Assembly (NCBI GenBank): GCA_040755215.1
Contig: JBFMBG010000034.1
Span: forward strand, 1-32,533
Direction of reading: 5' to 3'
DNA: 32,533 nt
Source of the DNA: JAIMBK01 sp040755215
GTDB lineage: Bacteria; Bacillota; Desulfotomaculia; Desulfotomaculales; Nap2-2B
Below, one piece after another: positions 14,114 to 22,620 of the stretch; within the stretch, counting starts at the first letter, position 1; every line of letters starts with the position of its first letter. The translations under genes were made by a program, and so were the position numbers. The notes under the pieces were generated by a model. It ran no database searches. It saw only the letters and a list, made by a program, of their open reading frames with translations, and had not been told where the DNA came from.

Positions 14114-14859
14114 TCTTGTCCGTTCAAGGGGTGGAATTTACCTACCCCAGCCGGGCCGTCTTAAAAGAAATCAGGTTTACCGTGGAAAAGGGGGATTGCC
14201 TGGCCATTCTCGGCCCGAACGGGGTAGGGAAGTCGACGCTCTTAAAATGTGTCAACAAGATCTTAAAACCCCAAAAGGGAACGATCTTTATTGAAAAAGA
14301 TGAACTCCGGAAACTGAGCCGGCCGGAGGTGGCCCGGCGGATCGGCTACGTCGCCCAGCGCAGCGAGGGCGGCCGGGTCACTGTGTTTGACGCCGTAGTA
14401 TTGGGTAGAAAACCGCATTTAAAGTGGGACGTTTCCAGGGAAGATATGGAAATTGTGCACAGGACGCTGCAGTTAATGAGGCTTGACAACTTTGCCTTGC
14501 GGTTTCTGGATGAGTTGAGCGGGGGCGAACTGCAGAAGGTGGTGATTGCGCGGGCCCTTGCCCAGGAACCGCAGGCGCTTTTGCTCGACGAGCCGACCAG
14601 CAACCTGGACCTGAAAAACCAGCTGGAGGTTTTGAGGATTATCAAGGGGGTGGTTGCGGAACAGAACATTGCCGCCATCGTCACCATGCACGATTTAAAT
14701 CTGGCCCGGTTTGCCAGCAAATTCTTGCTCCTGAAGGGAGGGACCGTCTTTGCGGCGGGCGGTTTCGAGGTGATGACGCCGGAAAATATCGAAGCGGTTT
14801 ACGCCGTCCCCGTTGCCGTGGAAAGGTTACGGGACGTGCCGGTGGTTGTTCCCTTGTAA
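14110..14859 (+). CDS. FecE/BtuD-type ABC transporter ATPase
   Basis: 249 aa. Walker A GPNGVGKST (residues 35-43), signature LSGGELQ (136-142), Walker B ALLLDEPTSNLD, and the H-loop MHDLNLA. It powers the FecCD permease at 13010. GTG 14110 overlaps the permease TGA (GTGA) and gives the family-like N-terminus ILSVQGVEFTY; the longer open frame upstream is a shadow of the permease. Same operon as the permease and the lipoprotein at 14981. Confidence 0.93.
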   Translation: MILSVQGVEFTYPSRAVLKEIRFTVEKGDCLAILGPNGVGKSTLLKCVNKILKPQKGTIFIEKDELRKLSRPEVARRIGYVAQRSEGGRVTVFDAVVLGRKPHLKWDVSREDMEIVHRTLQLMRLDNFALRFLDELSGGELQKVVIARALAQEPQALLLDEPTSNLDLKNQLEVLRIIKGVVAEQNIAAIVTMHDLNLARFASKFLLLKGGTVFAAGGFEVMTPENIEAVYAVPVAVERLRDVPVVVPL

Positions 14860-14980
14860 CCGAACAGATCAAAAAATCAGTTAAGCATCTACGGTGAAAA
14901 CCTTCTTGATTACATTTTTAAAAATCTTTGCGTTTTTTGCGTCTTGCGGTTAATCCATTCTCGATAGGAGGTTATGGAAG

Positions 14981-16096
14981 GTGCAGAAAAGAATTACTAC
15001 CCTGCTGATGATCCTGGCTGCCTTCTACCTGGCGGCGGCTTTCGGTGGCTGCGCGGGGAAAAGCGAACAAAAGCCGGCGGCGTCGCAGAAGCAGAAAATA
15101 AAAGTGACGGACATGGCCGGCCGGGAGGTCGAAATTGCCGCTCCCGTGCAAAAGGTGGTGGCCATTGGCCCCGGGGCGCTGCGACTGGTCTGCTATGTCC
15201 ACGGCGCCGAAAAGGTAACGGGGGTGGAAGAACTGGAGAAAAGGCAACCCACCGGCCGGCCGTACGTCCTGGCCTACCCGGAGCTGAAAAACCTTCCCAC
15301 CATTGGACCGGGGGGACCCGATTCCACGCCCGATGTCGAAAAGCTGGTCAGTGTTCAGCCGGACGTGATCTTTGCCGCTTATCTCGTGGACAAGGCAAAG
15401 GCGGACACCCTGCAGGCAAAAACCGGCATTCCCGTGGTGGTGCTGAGCTATGGCCAGCTGGCGACTTTTGATCAGGAAGTTTACAAGTCTTTAGAACTGA
15501 TCGGTAAAATCACCGGCCAGGAAAAAAGGGCGCAGGAAGTGGTGAGCTACCTGGAGCGGTGCCAGAAAGACTTGCACGATCGCACTAAAAACATTCCGGA
15601 GGAGAAAAAGCCCAAGGTTTACGTGGGGGCCCTGGGCAGGAAAGGAACGCACGGCATCGAAAGCACGCAGGGCCAGTATCCGCCCTTTGTAGCTGTAAAC
15701 GCGAAAAATGTAGTTGACGAGACAGGCAAAAAGGGGGGCATCTCCATTGACCGGGAAAAGCTGCTCAGCTGGGACCCGGACATAATTTTCATCGACGAAG
15801 GCGGCTTAACCCTCGTGCGGGAAGATTACCGGAAGAACCCTCAATTCTATCAATCGCTGACCGCCGTGAAAAAAGGACAGCTTTACGGACAGATTCCTTA
15901 CAATTACTACACGACGAACGTAGACACGGCCATTGCCGATGCCTACTACGCCGGAAAGGTAATCTACCCTGAACAGTTTAAGGACGTTGATCCGGCCAAG
16001 AAAGCGGACGAAATTTACCAGTTTCTCCTGGGCAAGCCGGTGTACGCTCAGATGGCCAAAGATTTCGGCGGGTTTAAAAAGTTAACCCTGGAATAA
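14981..16096 (+). CDS. FecB/TroA-like substrate-binding lipoprotein
   Basis: 371 aa. A signal peptide (MQKRITTLLMILAAFYLAAA) ends in a lipobox with FGGC, so Cys at about residue 24 would be lipidated and the protein anchored outside the membrane. The mature part has VTDMAGREVEIAAPVQKVV, typical of FecB/BtuF-type binding proteins, then QPDVIFAA, and near the end YNYYTTNVDTAIADAYYAGK. It should deliver the ligand to the permease at 13010. GTG 14981 is 8 nt after AGGAGG. The 121-bp gap from the ATPase holds no clear signal. Confidence 0.92.
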   Translation: MQKRITTLLMILAAFYLAAAFGGCAGKSEQKPAASQKQKIKVTDMAGREVEIAAPVQKVVAIGPGALRLVCYVHGAEKVTGVEELEKRQPTGRPYVLAYPELKNLPTIGPGGPDSTPDVEKLVSVQPDVIFAAYLVDKAKADTLQAKTGIPVVVLSYGQLATFDQEVYKSLELIGKITGQEKRAQEVVSYLERCQKDLHDRTKNIPEEKKPKVYVGALGRKGTHGIESTQGQYPPFVAVNAKNVVDETGKKGGISIDREKLLSWDPDIIFIDEGGLTLVREDYRKNPQFYQSLTAVKKGQLYGQIPYNYYTTNVDTAIADAYYAGKVIYPEQFKDVDPAKKADEIYQFLLGKPVYAQMAKDFGGFKKLTLE

Positions 16097-16115
16097 TAGG
16101 AATAAAAAATTGCTT

Positions 16116-16302
16116 TCCTGAACGCACATCCGGAAAAAGGATCTATTTTCATAGCCCGCTGGGGTATAGCCTGGAGCGGGAACGAAACCGCCTGCTCGTG
16201 CGGGGGTGTGACGCGCTGGACGAAAGCCCGCTGCTGGATATAAAACCGTATTCTCCCGGTATCGATTCGTTTCCGGAAGCCAGACTGTCCTGGTGTCAAT
16301 AA
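16116..16302 (+). pseudogene. trmO/tsaA C-terminal fragment
   Basis: No start codon. The frame reads RIYFHSPLGYSLERERNR, then LLVRGCDALDESPLLDIKPY and a PGIDSFPEARLSW end. VRGxDALDxxPxxDIKPYxP is the C-terminal signature of the TsaA/TrmO tRNA methyltransferase family. About two thirds of the usual protein is missing. Confidence 0.6.
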
Positions 16303-16379
16303 GGCCAAAGAAAAAACCATGGAATTCTTTCATTTGCGATGGTAAAATTAAAACAAACTCTTCTTCGGCAGGTGTTGCC

Positions 16380-17160
16380 ATGAACACCGAACCAACCGCG
16401 ATAAAAATGGACGAACTGATTAAAAGGCTGTTTCACTTATCGAAAAAGCCCCTGCTTAACGTTTTAAACGCCCTATACGAAGATAACCTCGTCGAAACGG
16501 CCCAAATGAGTTACGGCAGCACGGAATTCATCCGGGACGACCTGGTCAAAAGCACGGCCGACATGTTTATCGAAGTTTCCTCCGGCAACACTATTTACCG
16601 GTACCACATCGAATTTCAAACTACCTACGACAAAAACATCGTCATCAGAATGTTCCGGTATGGTTTTGAAAAAGCAAAAGAACTTCTTGATTTAACGGAT
16701 TTATCCAAACCCCTTGAGCTGGCGTTTCCTGACCCGCGGGTGATCTTTATCGAAGAAAACGAAAAAATACCTGACACCCTCCAGTTGAAAATCAAGATCC
16801 CCAAACAGGAAGCCCTGCTCTACCAGGTTCCGGCATTTGTACAGCAAATATGGCGAATACAGCAAAATCGATCAGGAGGTGAAGAAAATGATCAAAACTT
16901 TCTACGACCCCGGGCTGGTGGAAAAAGGAAGACAGATGGGCAAACTGGAAGGAAAACTGGAAGGAAAACTGGAAGGGAAGCTGGAAGGAACCCGATTCAT
17001 CTTGCTAAAACAAATCAAGAAACGTTTCGGTGCGGTGCCTCCGGATATTGAAGAAAGACTCAACACTCTGGAAATGGCCCAGCTTGAAGCGCTGGCCGAA
17101 AGGATCCTGGAGATATCTACCGAAGAAGAACTGCGTCAGGCAATTGTGGTCAGGCATTGA
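16380..17160 (+). pseudogene. Rpn/PD-(D/E)XK-family transposase-like gene with internal deletion and frameshift
   Basis: The first frame (from ATG 16380) reads MDELIKRLFHLSKKPLLNVL, then STADMFIEVSSGNTIYRYHIEFQ, with a VxxEFQ-type nuclease core as in Rpn/RpnC recombination-promoting nucleases and PD-(D/E)XK transposases. It runs to YQVPAF at about 16835. The rest continues in another frame from 16837: LYSKYGEYSKIDQEVKKM, four GKLE repeats and a helical tail ending EELRQAIVVRH. In relatives I would expect about 100 more residues between YQVP and the YSKY-type segment, so a deletion with frameshift is inferred. No flanking repeats were found. Confidence 0.7.
16939..16988 (+). repeat. Four 12-bp tandem units (GKLE repeat) in the Rpn-like gene
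   Basis: GGCAAACTGGAA-type 12-mers repeated four times encode GKLEGKLEGKLEGKLE. Similar charged repeats are typical between nuclease and tail of Rpn-family proteins and can change copy number. Confidence 0.85.
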
Positions 17161-17209
17161 ATATGCCGCGTCGGGTGGTGGCTGGGCTGTGTTCGGGTTC
17201 CCCTTTGCC

Positions 17210-17539
17210 TTCATCGCACCGGCGTTCGACTGGCTCCAGGTGGAGGTTACTTCTTATTGCAACGCGGCCTGCGTTTATTGCTCACCACCCTCGACTTCGT
17301 TTCCTGTTTTTACTAATATTCCGGTTGCCCAAGCAACGTATCTGATTCGCGGAGCGGTTCGCCAGTACAGGCGGGTGGCCTTTGGTAGCGTTCACATGCA
17401 AGAGTTATTCCGCATCTGGCGACAAAAGGATTACGTCAGTTTCCGGCGTTCTTTTTCCACCGGGCGCTTGGGCGCCTCCTGCCGGGAATGTTCCAAACTA
17501 TACTACAAGCGAAATAGATACGAGGGAACCGGACTTTAA
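17210..17539 (+). pseudogene. Radical SAM protein remnant with internal deletion
   Basis: One frame carries WLQVEVTSYCNAACVYC, whose CxxxCxxC (about 17258-17281) is the radical-SAM [4Fe-4S] site at the start of the barrel. Only about 60 codons later comes a tail, LFRIWRQKDYVSFRRSF...CRECSKLYYKR, of the kind that ends SPASM/twitch radical SAM enzymes of about 300-400 aa. The barrel between them is gone, and no start codon with Shine-Dalgarno is seen. Confidence 0.65.
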
Positions 17540-17644
17540 CAGACAGCAAAAACTCTTCACAAATTTGTTATCCTGGTTAAGAAGCTGCCCGTTGAGCAAC
17601 CGGGGCTGGAGTTGGGTCAGGAATAAACTTTTTTACGCTAGTTG

Positions 17645-17674
17645 TTGACATATGTAAAATTATTTTGTTATTAT
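17645..17674 (+). promoter_or_regulatory. Ferredoxin promoter
   Basis: TTGACA (17645-17650), 18 bp, TATTAT (17669-17674). The spacer begins TATGTAAAAT, partly like the inverted repeat at 5116-5153. GAAGGAGAGGG precedes the start. Confidence 0.7.
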
Positions 17675-17717
17675 TTTTCAAGCCAATTATTTTTTTGAAA
17701 GAAGGAGAGGGTTGAAA

Positions 17718-17900
17718 ATGCCACCAAAAGTCGATCTGGAAAAATGTACTGGCTGTGGGACGTGTGCGGATGTATGCCCTAACGAAGTGTTCGAAATGGT
17801 GGATGAAAAATCCCAGGTCGTCCACCCTGACGATTGTACCGCTTGCGAGCAATGTGTTATGGAGTGCCCCGAAGAAGCAATCACGCTAGAAGAAGAATGA
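17718..17900 (+). CDS. 2[4Fe-4S] ferredoxin
   Basis: 60 aa. CTGCGTCADVCP and CTACEQCVMECP are two CxxCxxCxxxCP motifs, the clostridial ferredoxin arrangement; the acidic tail ends TLEEE. It is a low-potential electron carrier, plausible partner for CODH, HdrA-MvhD or FdhB proteins of this region. ATG 17718 follows GGAGAGGG. It is monocistronic, with its own promoter and a strong terminator, and is the only intact gene between 16.1 and 19.3 kb. Confidence 0.95.
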   Translation: MPPKVDLEKCTGCGTCADVCPNEVFEMVDEKSQVVHPDDCTACEQCVMECPEEAITLEEE

Positions 17901-17951
17901 TTTAAAATTGGTTCTTTTTATCTGAGAAGTAATTAGGGCCGATGGAAAGCA

Positions 17952-17983
17952 GGGGGACTTGTGGAAAGTCCCCCGTTGTTTTT
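17952..17983 (+). terminator. Rho-independent terminator of the ferredoxin gene
   Basis: GGGGGACTT (17952-17960) and AAGTCCCCC (17966-17974) form a perfect 9-bp stem with a 5-nt loop, then GTTGTTTTT. It covers the only nearby ATG for the truncated acsA frame. Confidence 0.9.
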
Positions 17984-18018
17984 CTCTTCGGGGCCAGTGC
18001 GTTTGTTTAAGGAGGGCA

Positions 18019-19062
18019 CTTTTTCTGTCCAATTCCACCTCCTTCTCTTCCCAGGAACTGGCCATCTGCACCGGCGCGGTGGACGCCATGGTGGTGGACG
18101 TGCAGTGCATCATGCCGGGCCTGAATACCGTGGCCCAGTGTTTCGGCACCAGGCTTATTTATACTTCCGATATAGTCAAAAATCCCGGCACGATCCACAT
18201 CGACTATCAGGAAGCCAGGGCCATGGAAAACGCCAGAGAAGTGATCCGTCACGCCATCGCCGCCTATAAGGAAAGGGGCGCGCGCCCGACGCACATCCCG
18301 AACGTGAAGAACAAGGTGGTCGCGGGCTGGAGCCTGGAGGCCATCTTTGCGGTATTTAAGTCCGTCAATCCTGACAACCCGGTGCGCGTGCTCAACGACG
18401 CCATTCTGTCCGGGGAGCTCAAAGGAGTTATTTTAATGGCCGGTTGCAACAACTTAAAGACCTTCCAGGACGAAGCGCACATTGAGATCGCCAAGGCGAT
18501 GCTCAAAAACGACGTTTTCGTCATTTCCACCGGCTGCCACGCCCAGGCGTGCGCCAAGGCCGGCTTGATGGACCCGGATAAAGTGGACGAGCTTTGCGGT
18601 GAGGGTTTAAAGAGCTTCTTTAGGCGCATCAGCGAAAAGGCCAGTTTAAAATACGGCCTGCCGCCGGTCTTCCATATCGGCTCGTGCGTGGACACCTCCC
18701 GGCCTGCCGAACTTTTGATGCTCATGGCCGACGATCTCGGTGTAGACACGCCAAAAGTGCCCTTCGTTGCCTCGGCGCCGGAGGCGATGAGCGGGAAGGC
18801 GACCAGCATCGGCACCTGGTGCGTGACCATCGGCTTTCCCACCCACGTAGGAACCATGCCGCCGGTGGAGGGCTGCGACCTGATCTACAGCATCCTGACC
18901 CAGATTGCCGGCGACGTGTACGGTGGCTACTTTATCCTGGAGCCGGACATCCAGGTGGCCATTAAAAAGTTGCTTAACGCCCTGGAATACCGGACCTGGA
19001 AATTGGGTGTGCATAGGCGGGTTGCCGAAGATCTGGAAACTGCCGCGTGCCAGGGCTGGTAA
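18019..19062 (+). pseudogene. acsA: N-terminally truncated CO dehydrogenase catalytic subunit (AcsA/CooS type)
   Basis: About 348 codons of an expected ~640-675. The sequence from TSFSSQELAICTGAVDAM to the end, EYRTWKLGVHRRVAEDLE and CQGW, closely follows the C-terminal half of the Moorella-type AcsA. C-cluster ligands equivalent to Cys333, 446, 476 and 526 of Carboxydothermus CooS are present with exact spacings (113, 30, 50), as is Lys563 in EAMSGKA. The N-terminal cluster-B/D cysteines, His261 and Cys295 are all absent. No start codon follows the AAGGAGGG at 18009, and the ferredoxin terminator lies upstream. It cannot be a working CODH. Confidence 0.85.
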
Positions 19063-19224
19063 GCCTTCTTTTCCTCCGTAGAAAGCAGCTACAGCATCAC
19101 CCAGGCCTACCCCCTGGAGATTCTGCAGGAAACGGCCCGGCGGCTGGGCCTTTCCCCGGAAGGAAAGAGCCGCCTGGAGCTGGCCCGGTTAGTATTCGAG
19201 TTTGTCGAAAAACTTCCCAAATGA
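19063..19224 (+). pseudogene. CO dehydrogenase N-terminal-region fragment, out of order
   Basis: The same frame continues after the acsA stop for 53 codons: SSYSITQAYPLEILQETARR, LGLSPEGKSRLELARLVFEF. This resembles the segment near residues 130-175 of Moorella-type AcsA (YSVKDEAKLK..., VGIEVEGKSVLELAQEV). It would then be a piece of an N-terminal half placed downstream of the C-terminal half, from a rearrangement or second copy. The match is moderate and based on memory of the family. From 19225 to 19338 I see nothing. Confidence 0.4.
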
Positions 19225-19338
19225 GTAGCGCACGTATTTAGTCAACCGGTTGGGGCATACGCTTAAGGGCAAAGCTGTGCCTCTTCCAGGGGCCGGGAAA
19301 AGGAGGGAGAAGGAGCGGAAGGCGGCTGGCGGGAGGGC

Positions 19339-20007
19339 TTGTTCTCCCTGCGCTATTTTCCGGCGGAAGAGGAAGAAGTATTTGCACTTTTTTCGGTTTC
19401 CGAACAGGTGATCCGTTTAAGCAACCTCTTTTTTAACGCCAACGGAATACCGGCAAATGTTCAAGATCCGGGTTTTGATCCATCATTTTACGGGATCGGG
19501 ATGTTGACGATACGCTGGGCTCCCGGAGGGCAGGTGGTCTGGTTGTCCCTGGATACCCAGGAAAAGTTTATTGAATATCAAAGAGCGGGGATCTGGTTTA
19601 ACGGAGATCACGAGCGCGGCGGGCAGATTTTACCTCCCGGGGCAATCGACCGCCGCCTGCCCGCAGAAGCCCTGGCCCTGCCTTTTTGCGTAAGACTGGT
19701 CCGGGCCCTGAAAGATTCCGGCGGCCTTGATTTTCTTTTGACCGCGCTGACTTCTTTCCCCGGGGAAGTATGGCACGTCGGCGGGCAGGAACCGCCGGCG
19801 GCGGAGTTGCGGCCGGATAACCGGCGGAAGCTTTTGGACGTGGTTTTAGGGAATCCGGCCCTGGATTATCCGGAAGAAAATTACCGGCGGGCAATTTTCC
19901 GCACCGGTGAGGAGGTAGCCCGGGAGTTTGGCAGGCGGCACGGGTTAAAAGAGGCGCCCAAAGAAATTCGTTGGGGCAAGGATTTTAAAAGCTGGTCTGG
20001 TTGTTAA
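19339..20007 (+). CDS. Hypothetical protein, possibly truncated at the 5' end
   Basis: 222 aa from TTG 19339. I do not recognise it. It reads as a genuine protein: RYFPAEEEEVFALFSVSEQ, VIRLSNLFFNANGIPANVQ, then TIRWAPGGQVVWLSLDTQEKF and a charged, Arg-rich helical tail. There is no signal peptide or membrane segment. The GGGAGGG before TTG is only 1 nt away, so the start is doubtful. The frame stays open upstream to a TAA at about 19264 without ATG. Its stop overlaps the convergent recD stop by 4 bases. It might belong with the CRISPR locus or be a degraded neighbour. Confidence 0.55.
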   Translation: MFSLRYFPAEEEEVFALFSVSEQVIRLSNLFFNANGIPANVQDPGFDPSFYGIGMLTIRWAPGGQVVWLSLDTQEKFIEYQRAGIWFNGDHERGGQILPPGAIDRRLPAEALALPFCVRLVRALKDSGGLDFLLTALTSFPGEVWHVGGQEPPAAELRPDNRRKLLDVVLGNPALDYPEENYRRAIFRTGEEVAREFGRRHGLKEAPKEIRWGKDFKSWSGC

Positions 20008-22403
20008 CCGAAAAGAACTTTTTCCTCCTGGCCTTCTTGATCCGCCCCGTTGTTTTCGGTTCGGGCGGGAACCCTGTTCCGCAGTGCGTCTTCGGCTCGA
20101 AAAAGGAATTTGGACAGCGGCTCCGGGGCGGGGTTTTGTACGGCCTCTGCCCAGCCCTTCCCCAGGAGGTAGATTCTTTCCCTGGCCCGGGTGAGCGCCG
20201 TGTAGAGCATGTTCCGGGTCAGGAAGTTCCTGTCGTTGACCAGGACGACGCACCCGGCCTCCCCGCCCTGAGCTTTGTGCACGGTGACGGCGTAGGCTGC
20301 GTCCACCCAGTGGGTTATTTCCTGGACGGTATACGGGACGGTAAACTTATTCCCCGGGGTCGTGTACTCTACCGTGATGGTCCCCGTGTCCGGGTTATAA
20401 CCCCTGATCGCCCCGCGCATTCCGTTGAAGACGTCTACTCCGCTGCGGCCGGGGTGCCGGTGCCTGGCCCAGTAGCCGCCCCGCCGGGAAACCCTGTCCG
20501 CGTAGTCGTTTTTAATGGCGATGACGGGATCGCCTGCATGCAGCAGGCTATTGATCCTTTCGCCGGCGGGGTTAAAAACGGCCCGTAAAATCTGGTTCAG
20601 CTTTCTGGTGCCGGATTCTCCCCAGGTCACCGGGGAAAGGAACAGGATATCCTGCGCACGAAAGCCTTCCTCCCGGAGTTTTTCCGCCACCAGCTGTACG
20701 TCGCGGGCCCGGCCCGTCTTGACCCGCTGGAAATCTCCCGGGTCTTCGGGAAACCTCCCTTTACGGACCAGGTTGGCCAGGACGGATATTTCGTCCGTGT
20801 GCCGGTATTGACCCCGCAATTTGACGACCGGGATGCCCAGTTCTTTTTCCCCGCTCCGGACGAGCTGGTGGAAAAAGCCGGCCGGCCCGATGGCCGGCAG
20901 TTGCGCCGTGTCGCCGACGAGGACGAGGTGCGCGCGCGGGTTTCCCGCCAGGGCAAAGAGAAGGTGGCTGAACGTGCAAATATCGCACATGCTCATTTCG
21001 TCTACGATCACGACGTCTTCCGAAATAACTCCGGCGCCCGGACGCCCCGGGCCGTCTTCCCCGTAGTCGCTTTCTTCGGGCAAGATTTTCGAGATGCGGT
21101 GGATGGTCGCGTAGTCCACCGGCAGGCCTGTTTTTGCCGCCGCCACTGCCGCCGCCAAAGCCGAGGGGGCGAGCACGATTGTTTTGTAGCCGTGCCGGCG
21201 CAGAATTTGAACCAGTTTTCCCATGGCGTAGGTCTTTCCCGCGCCGGCGTGCCCGTTGACCACGCTTACGCGGTTGGCCAGGGCGTTGGCGATTGCTTTT
21301 TCCTGATCTTCATCCAATCCTTCCGCTTTTATTGCGGAGAGGGCGATTCCCAGGGAGTGGGGCCCTGCGAACCGGGCGAACATCTCTGCCGCGTTGCGTT
21401 CGGAGTAGTATGCCCGAACCAGGTAGATCCCCCTGGCGGTGTCCCGGGCTTTTATTTCCGCCCTGGCAATTTCCTCCGCGCCGTAGGCGTCCTGATAATA
21501 TTTTTGCGCCTCCTCTGCGTATTGACTGAAGGGAACCAGCTTGCTCATGCTTTTGTGGGGCAACTCGTCTGTTTTTGACCTGGCCAGGGAAATAATGTAC
21601 TTCCGGTGTTCGTTCCGGGGTATCCCGTGTTCCGCCAGGATCTGCCGCATCCGAAGGGCGAGCAGGCCGAGCGGGGCATAGCTGTTCCCCTGTCTGGTGC
21701 TTCTCCAGACGGCCCTGGTGAGGTGGGCGTATATCTCCACGTCACCCCTGACGTTGGCCTGCAGCGCGACAGCGAGTCTTTTTATTTCCGGCAGCCGGAA
21801 CTCTTCCATTTCCCCGAGAACCCAGGGGTTGGCGTCAATCATCCCGGACACCGTCCCGTATCCCCTGGCGGCGGCCCGGCCGGCAAAGAAGTCGACGATC
21901 TTGTACGGCACTTCCACGTCGCAGGAGATGTTGCCCTTTTCCAGCAATTCTTGCAGGGCAGCTACTTCCTGGGTGTATAAATGCTTCTTGATCTGGGCGG
22001 CGTAACCATTCCGGAAAGCTTCGGCCAGGGAGATTGCTTCTTTGTCCGCCAGTTTGTTCCGGAGTTCCCAGACGTCTATTCCTTCCCGCTCGTAGACTCT
22101 TTTAATTGCTTCCGGCGGTTCGATCAGGATTTCTTCGACCACGATTATTTTCTTCTTTTTGGTTAATTCCGCAATGTTTCCGCGCACCCGGACGTATACG
22201 CCTTTTCTAAGATTGACCGGCAGGACGCGGTTTTTCATTTCAAAGGGCAGAATTTTTCCTTCGATGGCGGAATGCCGGTCGTTGAAGACCTGGGTGACTT
22301 CCATGCGCCCCTGGAACCGGCCCTGCTCTCGCGAGCCGGGACGCGACTGTTTGTTTTTGGGTGAATTCTTCGCAATTTCCGTTATCCATCCCAGGAACAG
22401 CAT
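20004..22403 (-). CDS. RecD-like superfamily 1B helicase of the type IV CRISPR locus
   Basis: 799 aa. Walker A GHAGAGKT (residues 384-391), Walker B DEMSM (468-472), motif III GDTAQLP (497-503), TVHKAQG (707-713) and TALTRAR (735-741) identify a RecD/RecD2-family 5'-3' helicase with an SH3-like insertion before TVHKAQG. The 350-residue N-terminus has an OB-like strand set (VYVRVRGNIAEL) and helical repeats as in RecD2. In this locus it takes the place of DinG (Csf4) of type IV-A systems, so it probably unwinds DNA bound by the crRNA complex. ATG 22403 has AAAGGA 10 nt upstream. Last gene of the cas operon, 217 bp after cas6; its end meets the ORF at 19339. Confidence 0.9.
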   Translation of the reverse strand: MLFLGWITEIAKNSPKNKQSRPGSREQGRFQGRMEVTQVFNDRHSAIEGKILPFEMKNRVLPVNLRKGVYVRVRGNIAELTKKKKIIVVEEILIEPPEAIKRVYEREGIDVWELRNKLADKEAISLAEAFRNGYAAQIKKHLYTQEVAALQELLEKGNISCDVEVPYKIVDFFAGRAAARGYGTVSGMIDANPWVLGEMEEFRLPEIKRLAVALQANVRGDVEIYAHLTRAVWRSTRQGNSYAPLGLLALRMRQILAEHGIPRNEHRKYIISLARSKTDELPHKSMSKLVPFSQYAEEAQKYYQDAYGAEEIARAEIKARDTARGIYLVRAYYSERNAAEMFARFAGPHSLGIALSAIKAEGLDEDQEKAIANALANRVSVVNGHAGAGKTYAMGKLVQILRRHGYKTIVLAPSALAAAVAAAKTGLPVDYATIHRISKILPEESDYGEDGPGRPGAGVISEDVVIVDEMSMCDICTFSHLLFALAGNPRAHLVLVGDTAQLPAIGPAGFFHQLVRSGEKELGIPVVKLRGQYRHTDEISVLANLVRKGRFPEDPGDFQRVKTGRARDVQLVAEKLREEGFRAQDILFLSPVTWGESGTRKLNQILRAVFNPAGERINSLLHAGDPVIAIKNDYADRVSRRGGYWARHRHPGRSGVDVFNGMRGAIRGYNPDTGTITVEYTTPGNKFTVPYTVQEITHWVDAAYAVTVHKAQGGEAGCVVLVNDRNFLTRNMLYTALTRARERIYLLGKGWAEAVQNPAPEPLSKFLFRAEDALRNRVPARTENNGADQEGQEEKVLFG

Positions 22404-22435
22404 TGCTCAACATTCCTTTTCCGGTTTGCCTTGAC

Positions 22436-22614
22436 ATGCTCTTTTAAGCACTTTTGTTCGGCGTGGTCCCTTCCAGGTAAAGCCTTCATCGGATGGCCTG
22501 GAAATGCTCAGGGAAGCCCGTTTGATGCTTTTATCCCTTCCAGGTGAATTCCCCTCGGAATGTCCGGGAAAGTGCCCGATGGTTTCCACCAGGTTTTGAT
22601 CCCTTCCAGGTGGA
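22436..22614 (-). CRISPR. Three-unit degenerate repeat between cas6 and recD (possible mini CRISPR array)
   Basis: The string TCCCTTCCAGGT (plus strand) recurs at 22467-22478, 22534-22545 and 22600-22611, periods 67 and 66 bp, right for a repeat-plus-spacer unit. A second block (ATGCTC, ATGCTC, GTGCCC at 22436, 22504, 22572) recurs every 68 bp, so the whole unit shows weak similarity. TCCACC (22585-22590) can pair with GGTGGA (22609-22614) at one copy. Only 12 bases are identical, too few for a standard CRISPR repeat. It may be a decayed array, an atypical guide locus, or a minisatellite. Confidence 0.4.
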
Positions 22615-22620
22615 CGAAAA

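Noticed and set aside
17959..18018. ATG 17959 as start of a 367-aa CO dehydrogenase-like protein
   Set aside because: This ATG is inside the ferredoxin terminator stem, has no Shine-Dalgarno, and the first 20 codons have no similarity to CODH.
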